In this document: one piece after another, positions 10,496-21,633 of the stretch | Layout: each line of letters begins with the position of its first letter | How positions within the stretch are numbered: the first letter of the stretch is position 1 | Source of the DNA: Snodgrassella sp. | Lineage (GTDB): Bacteria > Pseudomonadota > Gammaproteobacteria > Burkholderiales > Neisseriaceae | DNA: 64,000 nt | NCBI GenBank assembly: GCA_024103515.1 | Contig: JAGGIK010000007.1 | Span: 1-64,000 of the forward strand | Direction of reading: 5' to 3' | Notes under the pieces: model-generated | What the model was told of the DNA's origin: nothing | What the model saw: the letters and a program-made list of their open reading frames with translations, nothing else | The model's database searches: none | Position numbers and translations under genes: made by a program

Positions 10496-11244
10496 AGCAT
10501 AAAACCCAATCATCTCTGCTTGATTTAAGGTGTATGCATTGGCCAATGCCACTTGTTTGCATCATGCATATGAAGGTGAAACATGTATAACAGGAATAGA
10601 TTTTTAACGCACTGATAAGTCAGTAGGTTCATTAACTCATTATCTGCTAAGGCCGGTCACGAACAAATGTATTTTTGATGAGCTCTGAATTAGCCATATA
10701 TGGAATCTAGATTTCGGCGTTAATGACAACCTTTAGCAACTATTATGTATTAATTTATAAATTTTAATTAATATACTTTTGTCATTAATTAAAATTCTCC
10801 CCATAATCTAATTTAATATCAAAAAAGATTGGATAAGGTTTGTCCACATCAATTTAAACCTTGGAAAAACAGTGATTTTACTGATGAACCCAGCATGATC
10901 GCGTAGTAAGCCAACATCAAACTAATAAAATGATTTATTATATTTACGTAATAGATACAACAACTCAATTGAGCGACATACCCTTTTTGAGTTTGGTTCA
11001 AGCATTTATAACTAATCACCACCCAATTAACCTGATGAGTATTCTTGATAGATAAGAAAACAAATACATACTAATGGTAAGAAAAAGTTGTAGCCTACAA
11101 ATATTAGCCAGTCGTTCATCCTTAGATTGCTTAATTTCCAGTTTATTAACATAATACAGTAGATATTTACACAGTTCATATCAATCATAAAAGAATGATT
11201 TTCTTGCAGTTGTACTGTCCAAGTTTTACATGTCTTAGTAGGCT
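10496..11244. other. Gene-less AT-rich region
   Basis: No supportable gene. All frames are closed by stops. On the minus strand around 11000-11170 a stretch reads like a decayed, partly hydrophobic protein (for example KQSKDERLANICRLQ) but matches nothing I recognise. It borders the IS3-like relic and is probably degenerate insertion-sequence or accessory DNA. Confidence 0.4.
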
Positions 11245-11500
11245 CTATAGCTTTTTTATGATTTCCTCCTGAAGCTGAGCTTTTAAACTCAGCTTAGCAA
11301 ACACCTGCTTAAACTTGTGATTTTCGACTACAAGTTGCTTTAAGCGTATCCTATCTTAGGTTTCCATACCACCATATTGATCACGCCATTTCTAGAAAAT
11401 AGAATTCCCCATGGCATACTTACCACAAATTTTTAATGAGCATACCAACTTCAGCTTCTTATAAAATAAAAACGAATTTATATAGTGTTATTTATTTCAT
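11245..11500 (-). pseudogene. IS3-family orfA relic (nearly full length)
   Basis: On the minus strand, from about 11500 to a TAG at 11245, several frames together give a standard IS3-type orfA product. It has a helix-turn-helix with AMGNSIF.KWRDQYGGME and then a leucine-zipper-like tail (LKQLVVENHKFKQVFAKLSL, ending EEIIKKL). Frameshifts and stops inactivate it. No orfB (DDE catalytic) part is recognisable beside it. The first 100 bases plus 80 bases of upstream flank match positions 1-192, so both copies share the same element end. This is a dead remnant. Confidence 0.65.
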
Positions 11501-12163
11501 ATTTAAATCCTCTATGGGTTAATAAAAAAATAATTTTCTGCTTTTATGCTGTACTATTTAGAAAATAGATACACCAGCTTATTATCCCAAAATTTGTTTA
11601 GTTTAATCACTAAAGAATTATTTCCTAATCGTTTTTATAACAGACAGTTATTTTTTATCAGTAATTTCACCTTATAAGCAAATCTTTATAATAATGGCGA
11701 CAATACTTTAGTTAACCAATAGCACACGTTACTATTTATGAGTTTGCGACCTATTTAAAGATAATCTAAAACACTACACTAGTCAGCACAATATTAAGTT
11801 TAGTAATACTGACAGCTGTTTTTTTGCTGATTTGTACCCCTATACCGAATTAATATTTTGCAATTTATATTACATACTTAGTCAAGTAATGATAGCTAAA
11901 AAATTATTTACCACTTCACTAACGAGAATTATATTATTAAGCTCTTCTTTAAATGCTTAAAATATATCCTGAATACGCCTAACCATACGTAAATAAAATT
12001 GTTGATATAATACCTAAGTTTATAAAGTATTTTATCGGTTATACATTCAAACATTAAAGTAGCAATTAGTACATTAATGTATTAAGTAAATTTTTTTTAT
12101 CAGCCTAAATTTATTTATAATACTGAGTTATTATGTCGATTTATTTAAGTTAAAGGAAAGTTG
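11501..12163. other. Gene-less AT-rich region upstream of the SMR gene
   Basis: Bases 11501-11580 are the non-coding end of the IS3-like element shared with positions 120-192. The rest is AT-rich, holds no open frame of note and contains the unmapped promoter of the downstream SMR efflux gene. Confidence 0.4.
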
Positions 12164-12496
12164 ATGAGTCAATGGTTATTCTTAGCTATCGCCATTTTAG
12201 CGGAAGTTTTTGCTACCAGTATGCTCAAGATAAGTAGTGGCTTCACTCGCCTTTTACCTAGTGCTTGTTCAATTTTCGGCTATATGATTTCATTTTATTG
12301 TCTATCTCAGACACTTAAAACCATGCCAGTTGGAATTGCTTATGCAGTGTGGTCTGGTATTGGAATTGTCTGTGTTTCACTAATTGCATGGATTAAATTT
12401 GGACAGAAATTGGATTTAGCTGCAATTGCCGGAATTACTTTGATATTGATGGGTGTTCTGGTAATAAATTTATTTTCTAAATCCATGACTAATTAA
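12164..12496 (+). CDS. Small multidrug resistance (SMR) efflux protein, EmrE/QacE type
   Basis: This is a 110-residue inner-membrane protein with four transmembrane helices. The SMR signature is present: the essential membrane Glu in AILAEVFATSMLK (Glu about 13), then LKTMPVGIAYAVWSGIGIV. Family members work as dimers and export lipophilic cations or guanidinium compounds in exchange for protons. AEVFATSMLK and AYAVWSGIG point to the multidrug EmrE/QacE branch rather than SugE/Gdx. ATG 12164 is chosen over the TTG one codon upstream because GGA (12155-12157) is then 6 bases away. It is convergent with hfq and shares a terminator with it. It stands alone beside IS relics, so acquisition by transfer is possible. 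Confidence 0.88.
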   Translation: MSQWLFLAIAILAEVFATSMLKISSGFTRLLPSACSIFGYMISFYCLSQTLKTMPVGIAYAVWSGIGIVCVSLIAWIKFGQKLDLAAIAGITLILMGVLVINLFSKSMTN

Positions 12497-12527
12497 TAAA
12501 AAACCGTGATAAATCACGGTTTTTTTA
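12496..12527. terminator. Bidirectional terminator between SMR gene and hfq
   Basis: AAAACCGTGAT (about 12500-12510) pairs with ATCACGGTTTT, with runs of A before and T after. It can therefore stop transcription of the plus-strand SMR gene and of minus-strand hfq. Confidence 0.85.
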
Positions 12528-12546
12528 TTAATTAAAGCAGCCCTTA

Positions 12547-12795
12547 CTATTCAGCAGTGTTCGCCTTGGGCTCATGCTGCAAACTAACTGCACGGGCTGG
12601 AACAATGGTAGAAATTGCATGTTTGTACACCATTTGTGTAACTGAAGTGTTACGCAGTAACACAACATATTGGTCAAAAGATTCAACCTGTCCTTGAAGT
12701 TTAATGCCATTTACTAAATAAATAGATACTGGCACATACTCTTTCCGTAGTGCATTCAAGAAAGGATCTTGTAACATTTGTCCTTTGGCGCTCAT
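12547..12795 (-). CDS. hfq: RNA chaperone Hfq
   Basis: Hfq forms a hexameric ring that pairs small RNAs with mRNAs. At 82 residues it has the Sm1 motif ([21 protein letters not shown]) with the conserved Gln8/Asp9 region, and the Sm2 motif [12 protein letters not shown] with the Tyr-Lys-His triad that binds U-rich tails. The C-terminal tail is very short (about 10 residues), as in other Neisseriaceae and unlike the long tail of E. coli Hfq. It is the last gene of the minus-strand run after der and ends at a strong bidirectional terminator. It is the expected partner of the candidate FNR-controlled small RNA near 42 kb. Confidence 0.97.
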   Translation of the reverse strand: MSAKGQMLQDPFLNALRKEYVPVSIYLVNGIKLQGQVESFDQYVVLLRNTSVTQMVYKHAISTIVPARAVSLQHEPKANTAE

Positions 12796-12880
12796 TTAGA
12801 TACTCCGTTATTTTGATTATGTGATCGCTAAGCTATACATGTGTACAGCACTTAAGTTAAGCATGTCTAATGCTAACACA

Positions 12881-14332
12881 TTACTGCACATTTGTTTTCT
12901 TAGATTTGACATTATTTTTACGCTTTACCTGCTTTTTCGATTTTTTTATCTGTTCACGCTTAGCAATTCTATTGCTAAGTTTCACACGACGCAGTGATTG
13001 CTTGGATTTAATGTCCTTTTCGTCGTATGGATTAACATTTACATTATACTGTATACGTAAAGGAGTACCTTGTAAATGAAAAGCTTTACGAAAGGTTTGT
13101 GTCAGATAACGTGTGTAGGCAGCGCTGATGTGCTGCAATGCATTACCGTGTATAACAATAACAGGTGGATTCATCCCTCCCTGATGTGCATAACGCATTT
13201 TAGGGCGGATTAAACCGGCTCGTGCTGGTTGTTGTCGTTCTAATGCTGTTTGCAACACTCGAGTAAGTTTAGGCGTGGACAGCTTAATCATGGCGGCATC
13301 ATAAGCTGCCTGAATTGATGTAAACAGGCCATCAATTCCTTTTTCTTTTAAAGCAGATATAAAATGAAATTTAGCAAAGTCAAGGAAATAAAGTTTGCGC
13401 GCAATATCTCTTTTCACCTGCTCTTTACGTTCATTATCTATTCCATCCCATTTATTCACTGCAACCACTAATGCCCGCCCTGCTTCCAAAGCAAAACCGG
13501 CTATAGTCGCATCCTGATCGGCAATATCCTGCTGAGCATCCAAAACCAAAACGGCTACATTAGCAGCTTCAATAGCCTGCATGGCTTTAATTACTGAAAA
13601 TTTCTCAATGGCATCATTTACTTTACCTCTCCTTCGTACACCAGCCGTATCAATAATGGTGAAAGGACAATTATCACGAACAAAATCAATATGAATTGAA
13701 TCTCGCGTGGTTCCTGCCATGTCGAAGGCTATAACACGCTCTTCCCCCAAAATGGTATTAACAAGTGTTGATTTACCAACATTAGGACGACCAATAATGG
13801 CGAAAATTGGATGCTGATTGGCCTTTTCCTCTTCTTCATTAGGAAATGATTCCAGCACTGATTCCATCAAATCAAAAACACCATCACCATGGGCTCCGGA
13901 GATAACAATTGGATCACCCAAACTTAACTCATAGAATTCTGCTGCTAAAATAGCCCTATTAGCACCCTCGCCTTTATTGACGACCAGATAAACCGGGCGA
14001 GTAATTTTACGCAGGTGATTGGCAATAATCTGATCTTGTGGTGTTAATCCTATACGGCCATCGACCATAAAAATAATGGCATCTGCCTCATCTACAGCCT
14101 GTAAAGTATGCCGTGCCATCTCATATAAGATACCGCTATCAACCACTGGCTCAAAACCACTTGTATCAACAACAAGATAAGGTTTACTTCCTACTCGTCC
14201 ATGACCATAATGTCGATCACGGGTCAATCCCGGCACGTCTGCTACCAAGGCATCCTTGGTTCGAGTTAAACGATTGAACAATGTAGATTTTCCAACATTT
14301 GGTCGACCAACCAAAACAATTGTCGGTTTCAT
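12881..14332 (-). CDS. der: GTPase Der (EngA), 50S ribosome assembly
   Basis: Der is an essential tandem GTPase that helps mature the large ribosomal subunit. The 483-residue protein has G domain 1 (P-loop GRPNVGKST 9-17, DVPG 32-35, NKGEG 119-123) and G domain 2 (P-loop 181-189, [13 protein letters not shown] 228-231, NKWDG 293-297). A KH-like domain follows to about 435, then a strongly Lys/Arg-rich tail (about 450-483). The G4 motif of domain 1 is NKGE rather than the textbook NKxD, a conservative change I recall in Neisseria Der. Upstream lies yfgM; bamB, which separates yfgM and der in enterics, is absent. hfq follows 85 bases downstream. Confidence 0.97.
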   Translation of the reverse strand: MKPTIVLVGRPNVGKSTLFNRLTRTKDALVADVPGLTRDRHYGHGRVGSKPYLVVDTSGFEPVVDSGILYEMARHTLQAVDEADAIIFMVDGRIGLTPQDQIIANHLRKITRPVYLVVNKGEGANRAILAAEFYELSLGDPIVISGAHGDGVFDLMESVLESFPNEEEEKANQHPIFAIIGRPNVGKSTLVNTILGEERVIAFDMAGTTRDSIHIDFVRDNCPFTIIDTAGVRRRGKVNDAIEKFSVIKAMQAIEAANVAVLVLDAQQDIADQDATIAGFALEAGRALVVAVNKWDGIDNERKEQVKRDIARKLYFLDFAKFHFISALKEKGIDGLFTSIQAAYDAAMIKLSTPKLTRVLQTALERQQPARAGLIRPKMRYAHQGGMNPPVIVIHGNALQHISAAYTRYLTQTFRKAFHLQGTPLRIQYNVNVNPYDEKDIKSKQSLRRVKLSNRIAKREQIKKSKKQVKRKNNVKSKKTNVQ

Positions 14333-14461
14333 GTTTTTACTTTCATTATTTTAACTGTCTATAAACAGCAAGAGCTTGCTCACGGCAAGCTGATCAAAAT
14401 CATTTTTAGCTCCGATGCTAAGTACAAATTTGCTACCAGAATTCAGCTCCAAAATAATTTT

Positions 14462-15088
14462 TTAATTCATGGTGATTATTTTCATTTGAATAATTTCGCG
14501 CTGTACATTTTCTTTGGGTAACAGATTAAGCGCCTGCTGATAAGCAGTAGTTGCTTCAGCGTTTTTCTTTTGCGCCAACAATATATCACCTTTGGTTTCA
14601 AGCAAAGTTGGTTTGTAATGATTGTCTACTTGTACATCAAGTGCTTTAAGCGCTTCCGGATATTTTTTTTGCTGTAAATAAACAATTGCCAAACGTTGTG
14701 CAACTATAGTTTGAAGCAAATCGCTGTTTTGTCTTGACTTGACCCACTGCAAATGCTGTATAGCTTCATCATACATTCCAGCATCAAAAACTGTTCCAGC
14801 CATCATTAAAGTTGCCTGGGTGGCATTCATGGTATCTGGATAATCTTTTTGCAGTTGCAACAGAACTTTTTTACTGCCTTCTAGATTTTTAGCATCAGCC
14901 TGAGTAACAAAAGTTTCAAATACATCTGCAGCCTTTTCATTATTACTGCGCACATGCCCTTGATAAAGTACATAACTCAAATAAGTTAAGGCTAAAACAA
15001 TTAGAAGAGCAAAAATCCAGCGCCCCCAGCGTTGCCAGAAAAATTTAAAATTTGCTATTTCTTGTTCATCTTGAATGTGTACAACCAT
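14462..15088 (-). CDS. yfgM: YfgM/UPF0070 ancillary SecYEG translocon subunit
   Basis: This is a 208-residue inner-membrane protein with a short cytoplasmic N terminus ([11 protein letters not shown]..), one transmembrane helix (about 25-45) and a periplasmic helical TPR-like region containing YPDTMNATQATLMMAG. In E. coli YfgM binds SecYEG and PpiD and passes substrates to periplasmic chaperones. The frame is open to an upstream ATG at 15103. The ATG at 15088 is preferred because it gives the stop-start overlap TAATG with hisS and matches the family N terminus. It belongs to the ispG-hisS-yfgM-der run and was probably co-translated with hisS. Confidence 0.9.
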   Translation of the reverse strand: MVVHIQDEQEIANFKFFWQRWGRWIFALLIVLALTYLSYVLYQGHVRSNNEKAADVFETFVTQADAKNLEGSKKVLLQLQKDYPDTMNATQATLMMAGTVFDAGMYDEAIQHLQWVKSRQNSDLLQTIVAQRLAIVYLQQKKYPEALKALDVQVDNHYKPTLLETKGDILLAQKKNAEATTAYQQALNLLPKENVQREIIQMKIITMN

Positions 15089-16380
15089 TATGTATTCTTC
15101 CAATCTTGAATTAACTGTAATACCGACTCGGCTTCAACTGTCTGTTGTTCGTGTGTACGCAAATTTTTTAGCGTAATTGTTCTATTAACCTGCTCTTGCT
15201 CACCAATAATCAAAGCGAATGCAGCACCACTGTTATCAGCCTTCCTTAGCTGGGCTTTCAGAGTCTGATCGCCACAATGCACATACAGGTTAAGGCCAGC
15301 TGAGCGCAGCAAAGCTGCTTGCTGCATTGCTGTCAAACTGGTACCTACTCCATGATGCAATACATAAATATCCGGTACATCATTAACGGCTAGATGACCG
15401 AACTCCTGTACTAAAAGTAACAGACGCTCAATGCCCAATGCAAAACCAATACTTGGAGCAGATTTACCGCCCAATTCTTCAATTAGTCCATTATATCGTC
15501 CTCCGCCGCAAACAGTGGCCTGTGCCCCTAGTTTATCAGTGGTCCATTCAAAGACAGTTTGATTGTAATAATCAAGCCCACGAACCAGACGTGGATTTTC
15601 AACATAAGCAATATTCAAACCATCTAACATTTCTTTTAGAGTTTGATAATGGTTTAGAGATTCAATGCCGAGAAAATCAATCAAACGCGGTACATCCTTG
15701 AGCATAGGCTGAAGAGCAGGATTTTTGGTATCAAGGACACGTAGTGGATTCGTATGCATGCGACGTTTACTATCATCATCCAGTATTGCTTCATGCTTCT
15801 GCAGATAAGCGACCAATGCTGTACGATGTGCCGCACGCTCTTGTTTATTACCCAAAGAATTAATTTCCAGAGTTAAATGCTGACGGATTCCGAGTCGATT
15901 CCATAATTCAGCGCTCATGCTGATCAATTCTGCATCTACATCAGGGCCCTCGAAACCTAACGCTTCTACACCGACCTGATGAAATTGACGATATCTTCCT
16001 TTCTGCGGACGCTCGCGCCGGAACATGGGTCCCATGTACCATAATTTTTGTGGATTATTGTAGAGTAGATTATGTTCTACCACTGCTCGCAGACAAGAAG
16101 CTGTTCCTTCAGGCCGCAAGCTTAAGCTAAGTTTGTCATTTGAATCTGGAAATGTATACATTTCTTTGCCAATGACATCTGTTTCTTCCCCAATTGATCG
16201 CACAAACAAACCGGTCTGTTCAACAATAGGAGTGCGTATCTGCCTATAGCCGTAACTTCTGGTCCATGAAGCGACAACATCTTCAAATGCTTGCCATAAA
16301 GCCGCGGTTAACTTGAAATCTTTTTGTGCTACCGGCAGCAAATCATTCATGCCTTTTACTGCTTGGATTTTCTGACCCAT
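15088..16380 (-). CDS. hisS: Histidyl-tRNA synthetase
   Basis: HisS charges tRNA-His and is a dimeric class II synthetase in the cytoplasm. The 430-residue protein shows class II motif 1 in the N-terminal region and motif 2 around [18 protein letters not shown]. The histidine-specific [13 protein letters not shown] loop follows near residue 260, then motif 3 ([14 protein letters not shown], about 310-325). A C-terminal anticodon-binding domain begins near DIYVLHHG. Length and start ([16 protein letters not shown]) are typical. The stop codon overlaps the yfgM start, and ispG lies 61 bases upstream. Confidence 0.97.
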   Translation of the reverse strand: MGQKIQAVKGMNDLLPVAQKDFKLTAALWQAFEDVVASWTRSYGYRQIRTPIVEQTGLFVRSIGEETDVIGKEMYTFPDSNDKLSLSLRPEGTASCLRAVVEHNLLYNNPQKLWYMGPMFRRERPQKGRYRQFHQVGVEALGFEGPDVDAELISMSAELWNRLGIRQHLTLEINSLGNKQERAAHRTALVAYLQKHEAILDDDSKRRMHTNPLRVLDTKNPALQPMLKDVPRLIDFLGIESLNHYQTLKEMLDGLNIAYVENPRLVRGLDYYNQTVFEWTTDKLGAQATVCGGGRYNGLIEELGGKSAPSIGFALGIERLLLLVQEFGHLAVNDVPDIYVLHHGVGTSLTAMQQAALLRSAGLNLYVHCGDQTLKAQLRKADNSGAAFALIIGEQEQVNRTITLKNLRTHEQQTVEAESVLQLIQDWKNT

Positions 16381-16441
16381 ATTATTTAGATTCTGATACT
16401 CGTTTGAAATTAAACTCTATATTAACATGACAACCAGTACT

Positions 16442-17710
16442 TTATTGCATTGCAATCGGAATTACTTTATTAAATTGCCGCTTTTTGCCATTCTCACCAT
16501 AATTATCATGAATATAATTTTCAACTAAAGCCAAAAATTCTTCAGCCATATGCTCGCCTTTGAGCGTCACTTTACGTTTTCCATCAATATAAACTGGGGC
16601 AACAGGTGTTTCTCCGGTACCAGGTAATGAGATACCGATATTGGCAAGTTTACTTTCGCCCGGTCCATTAACCACACAGCCCATCACAGCAACATTCAGA
16701 TTCTCCACACCAGGGTATTGTAACCGCCATTCTGGCATTTTCTCACGCAGGTGGTGTTGAATATCCCGAGCAAGCTCCTGAAAAACGTTGCTAGTAGTGC
16801 GTCCGCAACCAGGACAGGCGGTGACAAGAGGTGTAAACGAGCGCAGCCCCATTGTCTGCAGAATTTCCTGTGCCACCACAACCTCCTTAGTTCGAGCACT
16901 ACCCGGTTCTGGCGTTAATGATACGCGAATGGTATCACCGATACCATGCTGTAACAAAATCGCCAAGGCCGCTGTAGATGCCACAATACCTTTGCTCCCC
17001 ATACCGGCTTCAGTTAAACCCAAGTGCAAAGGATAAGCACAGCGAGAGGCTAGATTTTGGTAAACGGTAATCAAATCTTGCACATTTGAAACTTTACATG
17101 ACAAAATAATTTTATTGGCTGGTAAACCAAGACTTTCAGCTTTTTGAGCAGATTCAAGCGCAGAAACAATTAAAGCTTCTTGCATAACCGCTTCAGAACT
17201 CAATGGCATGGGTAAATTCTGATTGGCATCCATCATGCGTTTTGCCAGTGCCTGATCAAGCGAACCCCAGTTTACCCCGATACGCACGGCTTTATCGTAT
17301 TCAGCAGCAGTAGAAATCATAAAGGCGAATTTCTCATCGCCTTTAATACCTTTACCTACATTACCTGGATTAATTCGGTACTTTGCAAGCGCACGGGCAC
17401 AGTCAGGATAGTCTTTAAGTAAACGATCGCCGTTAAAATGAAAGTCACCTACCAAAGGTACATTGCAGCCCATATCCATTAACCGCTGTCGAATCTCGGC
17501 TACTTTAGATGCAGCCTCAGGTGAATTAACGGTTATACGAATAAGTTCGGAACCCGCGTCTGCGAGTTCTTTAGCCTGAATAGCCGTTTTCAGGGCGTCA
17601 GCAGTATCTGTATTAGTCATAGATTGAACCCTGATTGGTGCGTCAGATCCAACCGTGATATTTTCAATCTGAACCAGATGTGTATTTCTACGAATTAGCG
17701 CAAATGTCAT
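16442..17710 (-). CDS. ispG: 4-hydroxy-3-methylbut-2-en-1-yl diphosphate synthase
   Basis: IspG (GcpE) is the [4Fe-4S] enzyme that reductively opens MEcPP to HMBPP, the penultimate step of the MEP isoprenoid pathway. The 422-residue protein starts [20 protein letters not shown] with the VQSMTNTDT motif of the TIM barrel. The C-terminal cluster-binding domain contains CPGCGRT and [10 protein letters not shown], which supply the three cysteines and one glutamate ligating the cluster. Length matches the bacterial two-domain form. It starts one base after the rodZ stop on the minus strand, so the two are tightly coupled, and hisS follows. Confidence 0.97.
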   Translation of the reverse strand: MTFALIRRNTHLVQIENITVGSDAPIRVQSMTNTDTADALKTAIQAKELADAGSELIRITVNSPEAASKVAEIRQRLMDMGCNVPLVGDFHFNGDRLLKDYPDCARALAKYRINPGNVGKGIKGDEKFAFMISTAAEYDKAVRIGVNWGSLDQALAKRMMDANQNLPMPLSSEAVMQEALIVSALESAQKAESLGLPANKIILSCKVSNVQDLITVYQNLASRCAYPLHLGLTEAGMGSKGIVASTAALAILLQHGIGDTIRVSLTPEPGSARTKEVVVAQEILQTMGLRSFTPLVTACPGCGRTTSNVFQELARDIQHHLREKMPEWRLQYPGVENLNVAVMGCVVNGPGESKLANIGISLPGTGETPVAPVYIDGKRKVTLKGEHMAEEFLALVENYIHDNYGENGKKRQFNKVIPIAMQ

Positions 17711-17711
17711 A

Positions 17712-18602
17712 TTAAATATCGCCTACTTTCATAGCTGCTGTTCTTTTTCTATTCTCAGGAATAGGAACATTTTTACCGTCAAGTTCAATGATGGCACCAG
17801 GAGTATAGCCAATAATCACTTTATAAGGTGCTTCAGCCTTAAATTCATGCGAAGACCCTGCACTAACTACTTCGCTAATTAATACTTTATCATTTCTATC
17901 ACTTACCTGTAACCAAGACTGATGTCCCAGCTTGATTAATAAAGTATGATTAGAATCAGGAGAATGCGCTGTTACATTAGTATTTACTGCTACAACATTA
18001 TTCGCTCCTGAATGATCGCTTGAGGTTAGCCGTTCAGTCGATCCTGCTTTATCACTAGCGCTCATCGGAACAATGCGTATATTACTGGCGGCAACATCTG
18101 AAACTGTTGCTGCATGATTAGTAACATCCTGCGTGCTATTGGCAGCCTGTTTAGCACTTTCTAAAGTTGATTTGGTTTGCCATGCATAAATTCCAGTACC
18201 AATGCCAACAAGCAAAACCAAACCTAATATCCAGCGTGGAAAATGACGACGTTGTGGTTGATGTTGAAAATCTAAATCCTCCGCTGAAACATTGCTACTT
18301 TCAGGGTTAAATTCTTTTTTCTTAGCAGGAAAAATCTGACCCAGATATTGCTTAAGCTCGTTACTATCTATTTCCATCAAACGTGCATAACTAGTCAAGA
18401 AGCCTTTGACAAAAACTGCTTCAGGCATTCCTTCATAATTCCCTCTTTCTATGGCTTCTATCTGTTTTGCAGGCAGTTTGAGGCATTCGGCTACCTCGCC
18501 TACAGACATGCCTTTTTTTTTCCTTGCCTGATTAAGTAATTGGCCAAGTGCTTCAGCTGGATTCGGAGAGGATTCAGAATTTCTGCTTAGTTCATTCATC
18601 AA
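17712..18602 (-). CDS. rodZ: RodZ-like cytoskeletal protein (HTH and DUF4115)
   Basis: RodZ links MreB to the elongation machinery and sets rod shape. The 296-residue protein has a cytoplasmic Cro/C1-type helix-turn-helix (about 18-85: [20 protein letters not shown], then [11 protein letters not shown]). One transmembrane helix follows (about 122-142, [18 protein letters not shown]). A Ser/Thr/Asn-rich linker comes next, then a C-terminal DUF4115 beta domain (about 220-290: [21 protein letters not shown]). It lies between pilW and ispG, the usual proteobacterial order. Its start overlaps the end of pilW by four bases (ATGA-type), which suggests translational coupling. An ATG one codon later is an equally possible start. 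Confidence 0.92.
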   Translation of the reverse strand: MMNELSRNSESSPNPAEALGQLLNQARKKKGMSVGEVAECLKLPAKQIEAIERGNYEGMPEAVFVKGFLTSYARLMEIDSNELKQYLGQIFPAKKKEFNPESSNVSAEDLDFQHQPQRRHFPRWILGLVLLVGIGTGIYAWQTKSTLESAKQAANSTQDVTNHAATVSDVAASNIRIVPMSASDKAGSTERLTSSDHSGANNVVAVNTNVTAHSPDSNHTLLIKLGHQSWLQVSDRNDKVLISEVVSAGSSHEFKAEAPYKVIIGYTPGAIIELDGKNVPIPENRKRTAAMKVGDI

Positions 18603-19363
18603 AATTTTCCTGTCGAAATTTTCCCTAATTCTTCTGAATAAGGAAAATTAGTACGTAATTGAGCTTCGTATTCATAGGCAGCCTGACTGTTACCTAATGC
18701 CCGTTCTATTCGCCAACCTAGTAATAAGTCATCAGCAGACAAATTATTAATCTGACTCTGATATAGGGTGAAATAATAATGTGCATCACTTGGGTTGCCA
18801 GATTCAAGTGCGGTCCTTGCCATTTCTTTCTTCACTGGAACAAAATTAGGATTTGCGGCCAGAGCTCTTTCAAAATAGCTATGTGCCAGTTGGTATTGAC
18901 CCATACGCTGACTGCATACGCCTTTATTCAACTGCGCTACTTCGGGCGTAGGATAGGTTGGATCGGATAAAGCCTTGTCAAAATAAGGTATTGCTGCATT
19001 AGGATTTCTTTTAATATCACAAAGAAACCAGCCATAATTATTGTTGATTTCAGGACTGTTTTGATTCAACGACAATGCATGCCGGAAACTTTCTTCGGCT
19101 TTAGCTGGTTCTTTTAAAAACTGCCATATCTGCGCACGAATCATCCATGCATCAGTAGATTTGCTATTGTGCTTAAGAGCCTCATCTATCGCGTCAACTG
19201 CCTGTCGATAATTCTTTGTACTCATATATTGAATGGCTAGCTGAGTTTTTATCTGGGCAATCTCATTAGCACGCTCAGCAGCTGTCGGCTTTCTCACCTT
19301 TTCATGTGATGCACAAGCTGATAATACAATACTAATTAAAACCCATAAATATATTTTTTTCAT
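18599..19363 (-). CDS. pilW: Type IV pilus biogenesis/stability lipoprotein PilW (PilF)
   Basis: This outer-membrane lipoprotein of 254 residues is needed for assembly or stability of the PilQ secretin and for pilus function. The N terminus is a lipoprotein signal (MKKIYLWVLISIVLSAC, lipidated Cys17). Five to six TPR units follow from about 45 to 240 (for example AEESFRHALSLNQNSPEINNN and YFERALAANPNFVP). The frame continues upstream to 19390 inside rlmN. ATG 19363 is chosen because it gives a proper signal peptide and has AAGGG at 7-8 bases; that ribosome site overlaps the rlmN stop. The gene order rlmN-pilW-rodZ-ispG is classical. Confidence 0.93.
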   Translation of the reverse strand: MKKIYLWVLISIVLSACASHEKVRKPTAAERANEIAQIKTQLAIQYMSTKNYRQAVDAIDEALKHNSKSTDAWMIRAQIWQFLKEPAKAEESFRHALSLNQNSPEINNNYGWFLCDIKRNPNAAIPYFDKALSDPTYPTPEVAQLNKGVCSQRMGQYQLAHSYFERALAANPNFVPVKKEMARTALESGNPSDAHYYFTLYQSQINNLSADDLLLGWRIERALGNSQAAYEYEAQLRTNFPYSEELGKISTGKF

Positions 19364-19374
19364 TAACTTAACCC

Positions 19375-20451
19375 TTAAACAAGTTGCCATTTCTGCTGAC
19401 GTTGTGTTTTATCCTTAACTTTTCCTGCCAACTGGCCACATGCCGCATCTATATCACCACCACGGGTCTTCCTTACCGTAACGACAAATCCGGCTTGCTG
19501 TAAAATTTCACGAAATGCTTTAATGCTACTGGTATCTGAACGCGCAAATCCAGCTTGAGGAAATGGATTAAATGGTATGAGGTTAAATTTACATGGAACA
19601 TCTTTAACCAATTCAATTAATTCACGTGCATGCTCAGGCCTGTCATTAACATCACTAAGCATAATATATTCAAAAGTTATAAAATCTCTTGGTGCTTTGA
19701 CTAGATAGCGCTCACATGCGGCCATCAACTCTTTCAGCGGATATTTTTTATTTAACGGAATAATGCGATCGCGCACTTGATCATTAGATGCATGTAACGA
19801 AATAGCCAGTGCCACAGGCATTACTTCCTTCAAACGATCCATTTGTGGAATCATACCAGAAGTTGATACGGTTACACGACGGCGTGATAAACCATAACCA
19901 TGATCATCTAGCATAATATTTAGTGCAGTAACCACATTATCAAAATTGGCTAGGGGTTCACCCATACCCATCATTACTACATTAGAGATAACTCGCTCTT
20001 CTTTAGGGGTTATGCCTAAAGCTTTGTTAGCCCACCATAACTGACCAATAATTTCTGCAGTATTCAGGTTACGGTTAAACCCCTGTCGTCCTGTCGAGCA
20101 AAACATGCATTCTAGGGCACAGCCAATTTGAGATGAGATACATAAAGTTCCGCGTGTATCTTCTGGAATAAATACTGTTTCAATACCATTACCTGTGCCG
20201 ACATTAAGCAACCATTTTCGTGTTCCGTCAGTTGATTTCTGCTCAACAATCAATTCAGGAACTTTAATTTCAGCTTTATCTGACAGCTTAGCTCGCAATG
20301 ATTTAGCCAGATCGGTCATATCGGCAAAATTATCAACCCCGCCCAGATGCATCCAGCGCATAACCTGCTTTGCTCGAAAAGGCTTTTCACTTATTTCGGC
20401 AAAATAAGCGGTTAAGCTGGGTAAATCAAAATTTAAAAGATTAGTTTTCAT
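19375..20451 (-). CDS. rlmN: 23S rRNA (adenine-2503)/tRNA (A37) methyltransferase RlmN
   Basis: RlmN is a radical-SAM enzyme that adds the C2 methyl group to A2503 of 23S rRNA and A37 of some tRNAs, improving translational fidelity. The 358-residue protein has the CxxxCxxC cluster motif [12 protein letters not shown] (Cys111, Cys115, Cys118), the SAM-binding [12 protein letters not shown] loop and the conserved C-terminal Cys338 in DIDAACGQ that forms the methylene intermediate. The N-terminal accessory domain contains [11 protein letters not shown]. It is the first gene of the run to hfq, so the promoter is expected just upstream of 20451, in AT-rich DNA. Confidence 0.97.
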   Translation of the reverse strand: MKTNLLNFDLPSLTAYFAEISEKPFRAKQVMRWMHLGGVDNFADMTDLAKSLRAKLSDKAEIKVPELIVEQKSTDGTRKWLLNVGTGNGIETVFIPEDTRGTLCISSQIGCALECMFCSTGRQGFNRNLNTAEIIGQLWWANKALGITPKEERVISNVVMMGMGEPLANFDNVVTALNIMLDDHGYGLSRRRVTVSTSGMIPQMDRLKEVMPVALAISLHASNDQVRDRIIPLNKKYPLKELMAACERYLVKAPRDFITFEYIMLSDVNDRPEHARELIELVKDVPCKFNLIPFNPFPQAGFARSDTSSIKAFREILQQAGFVVTVRKTRGGDIDAACGQLAGKVKDKTQRQQKWQLV

Positions 20452-21586
20452 CGAGACAGCGCTATATTAAGAACGTTCTAACTTCAAATTATATATAAAC
20501 ATATACACTTAAGTAAAAATTTTATATTTAAACAAAAATATATACTTTTCTTAAATTTATCTCTGAAAGAAAAGCATAACATCTATTTTGATTAATAACT
20601 AGGCAAATACCCACCAAACAAAACTTATGTACTAATTAACTTGCATCACTGAATTCTGCATGCATAGCGCTCACCAGCCACGAAGACATAGTCTGGTTCT
20701 TGGGAAGCATTCTCCAAGGCATCAGAACTATACACGACATTGACATCAATAGAATCAGCAATTCAGCACAAATTGTACACCGCTCAGAACCTCGTGAATG
20801 GATTGCTGTAATGACAGCATGAAATGACAATCACTACATTTTCTTTCTAAAAATCAGAATTATACTGACCCATTTTGGACAAAATTATCTTAATCAAAAA
20901 AAGAGAAGATCTTATAATTAATCCACATAAAATCCTTTTACTTCAGCTTTGGATAATCTTTTCATCTTAATCATAATAATTTTTAAGATATTTTTCAAGA
21001 ACTTAAAAAGCTAACTAATAAGCTCTTTAGCCACAATATCTGAATTTACTATAGGGAATGTTCACTCTACAGCTATGTCAATTCTCATCACCGTTACTGT
21101 TAGCTATTTGCATGTTTATAAAAAAATAGAATTTGTGCTTGCCATTTTAGCAAATTTCTACTTCTTTTAATATATTGTCCTGTTTTCAAAATCTACATTT
21201 TGTTGACAAGAAGCTATTTTATGCTTTTTTCTAAATTTTTATTAGACAAAGATTAAATTTTAGCCAAATATATAGATTAAAATAGCCGAACATTAAAACT
21301 GTATTAAATATATTATTACTTATAAATCAATCTATTTAAATTGTTCCGTCCAATATTTTATATAATTTCACTTCTTTAGGTATTGTTACCTTGCTACCTA
21401 TACTCTTTATATGCGTGAGTCATTTAGCACCTAAACCTAATTTAGGTTCATTTTAACGGCAAAATCATCAAAAAAATTGAATAACCCGATTAGACCTTTT
21501 CCAGTTTGGAACACATGAATTAGTCTTACTCTTATTAAAATTGCTTATACTCTACTGTTGTAGTATTCATGAGTTGCTATACATAA
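20452..21586. other. Long AT-rich gene-less stretch
   Basis: There is no convincing gene in 1.1 kb. A plus-strand frame at about 20640-20827 stays open for roughly 60 codons (contains SHEDIVWFLGSILQGIRTIHD) without a clear start. It could be a piece of a decayed gene, but I do not recognise it. A minus-strand frame over the same bases looks like its shadow. The remainder is very AT-rich. The rlmN promoter must lie at the left end. Confidence 0.35.
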
Positions 21587-21613
21587 AAATACGCCGCAAT
21601 AAATGCGGCGTTA
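21587..21613 (-). terminator. Intrinsic terminator of rpsA-ihfB
   Basis: AACGCCGCA/TGCGGCGT arms with loop ATAAA or its complement are followed on the minus strand by TATTTTTATG. It lies about 20 bases after the ihfB stop. Confidence 0.85.
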
Positions 21614-21633
21614 ACTACTTCTATAAAACTATG

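Noticed and set aside
20636..20830. 64-codon minus-strand frame as a small gene
   Set aside because: No ribosome site and no recognisable composition; the opposite frame is at least as protein-like and is itself unassigned.
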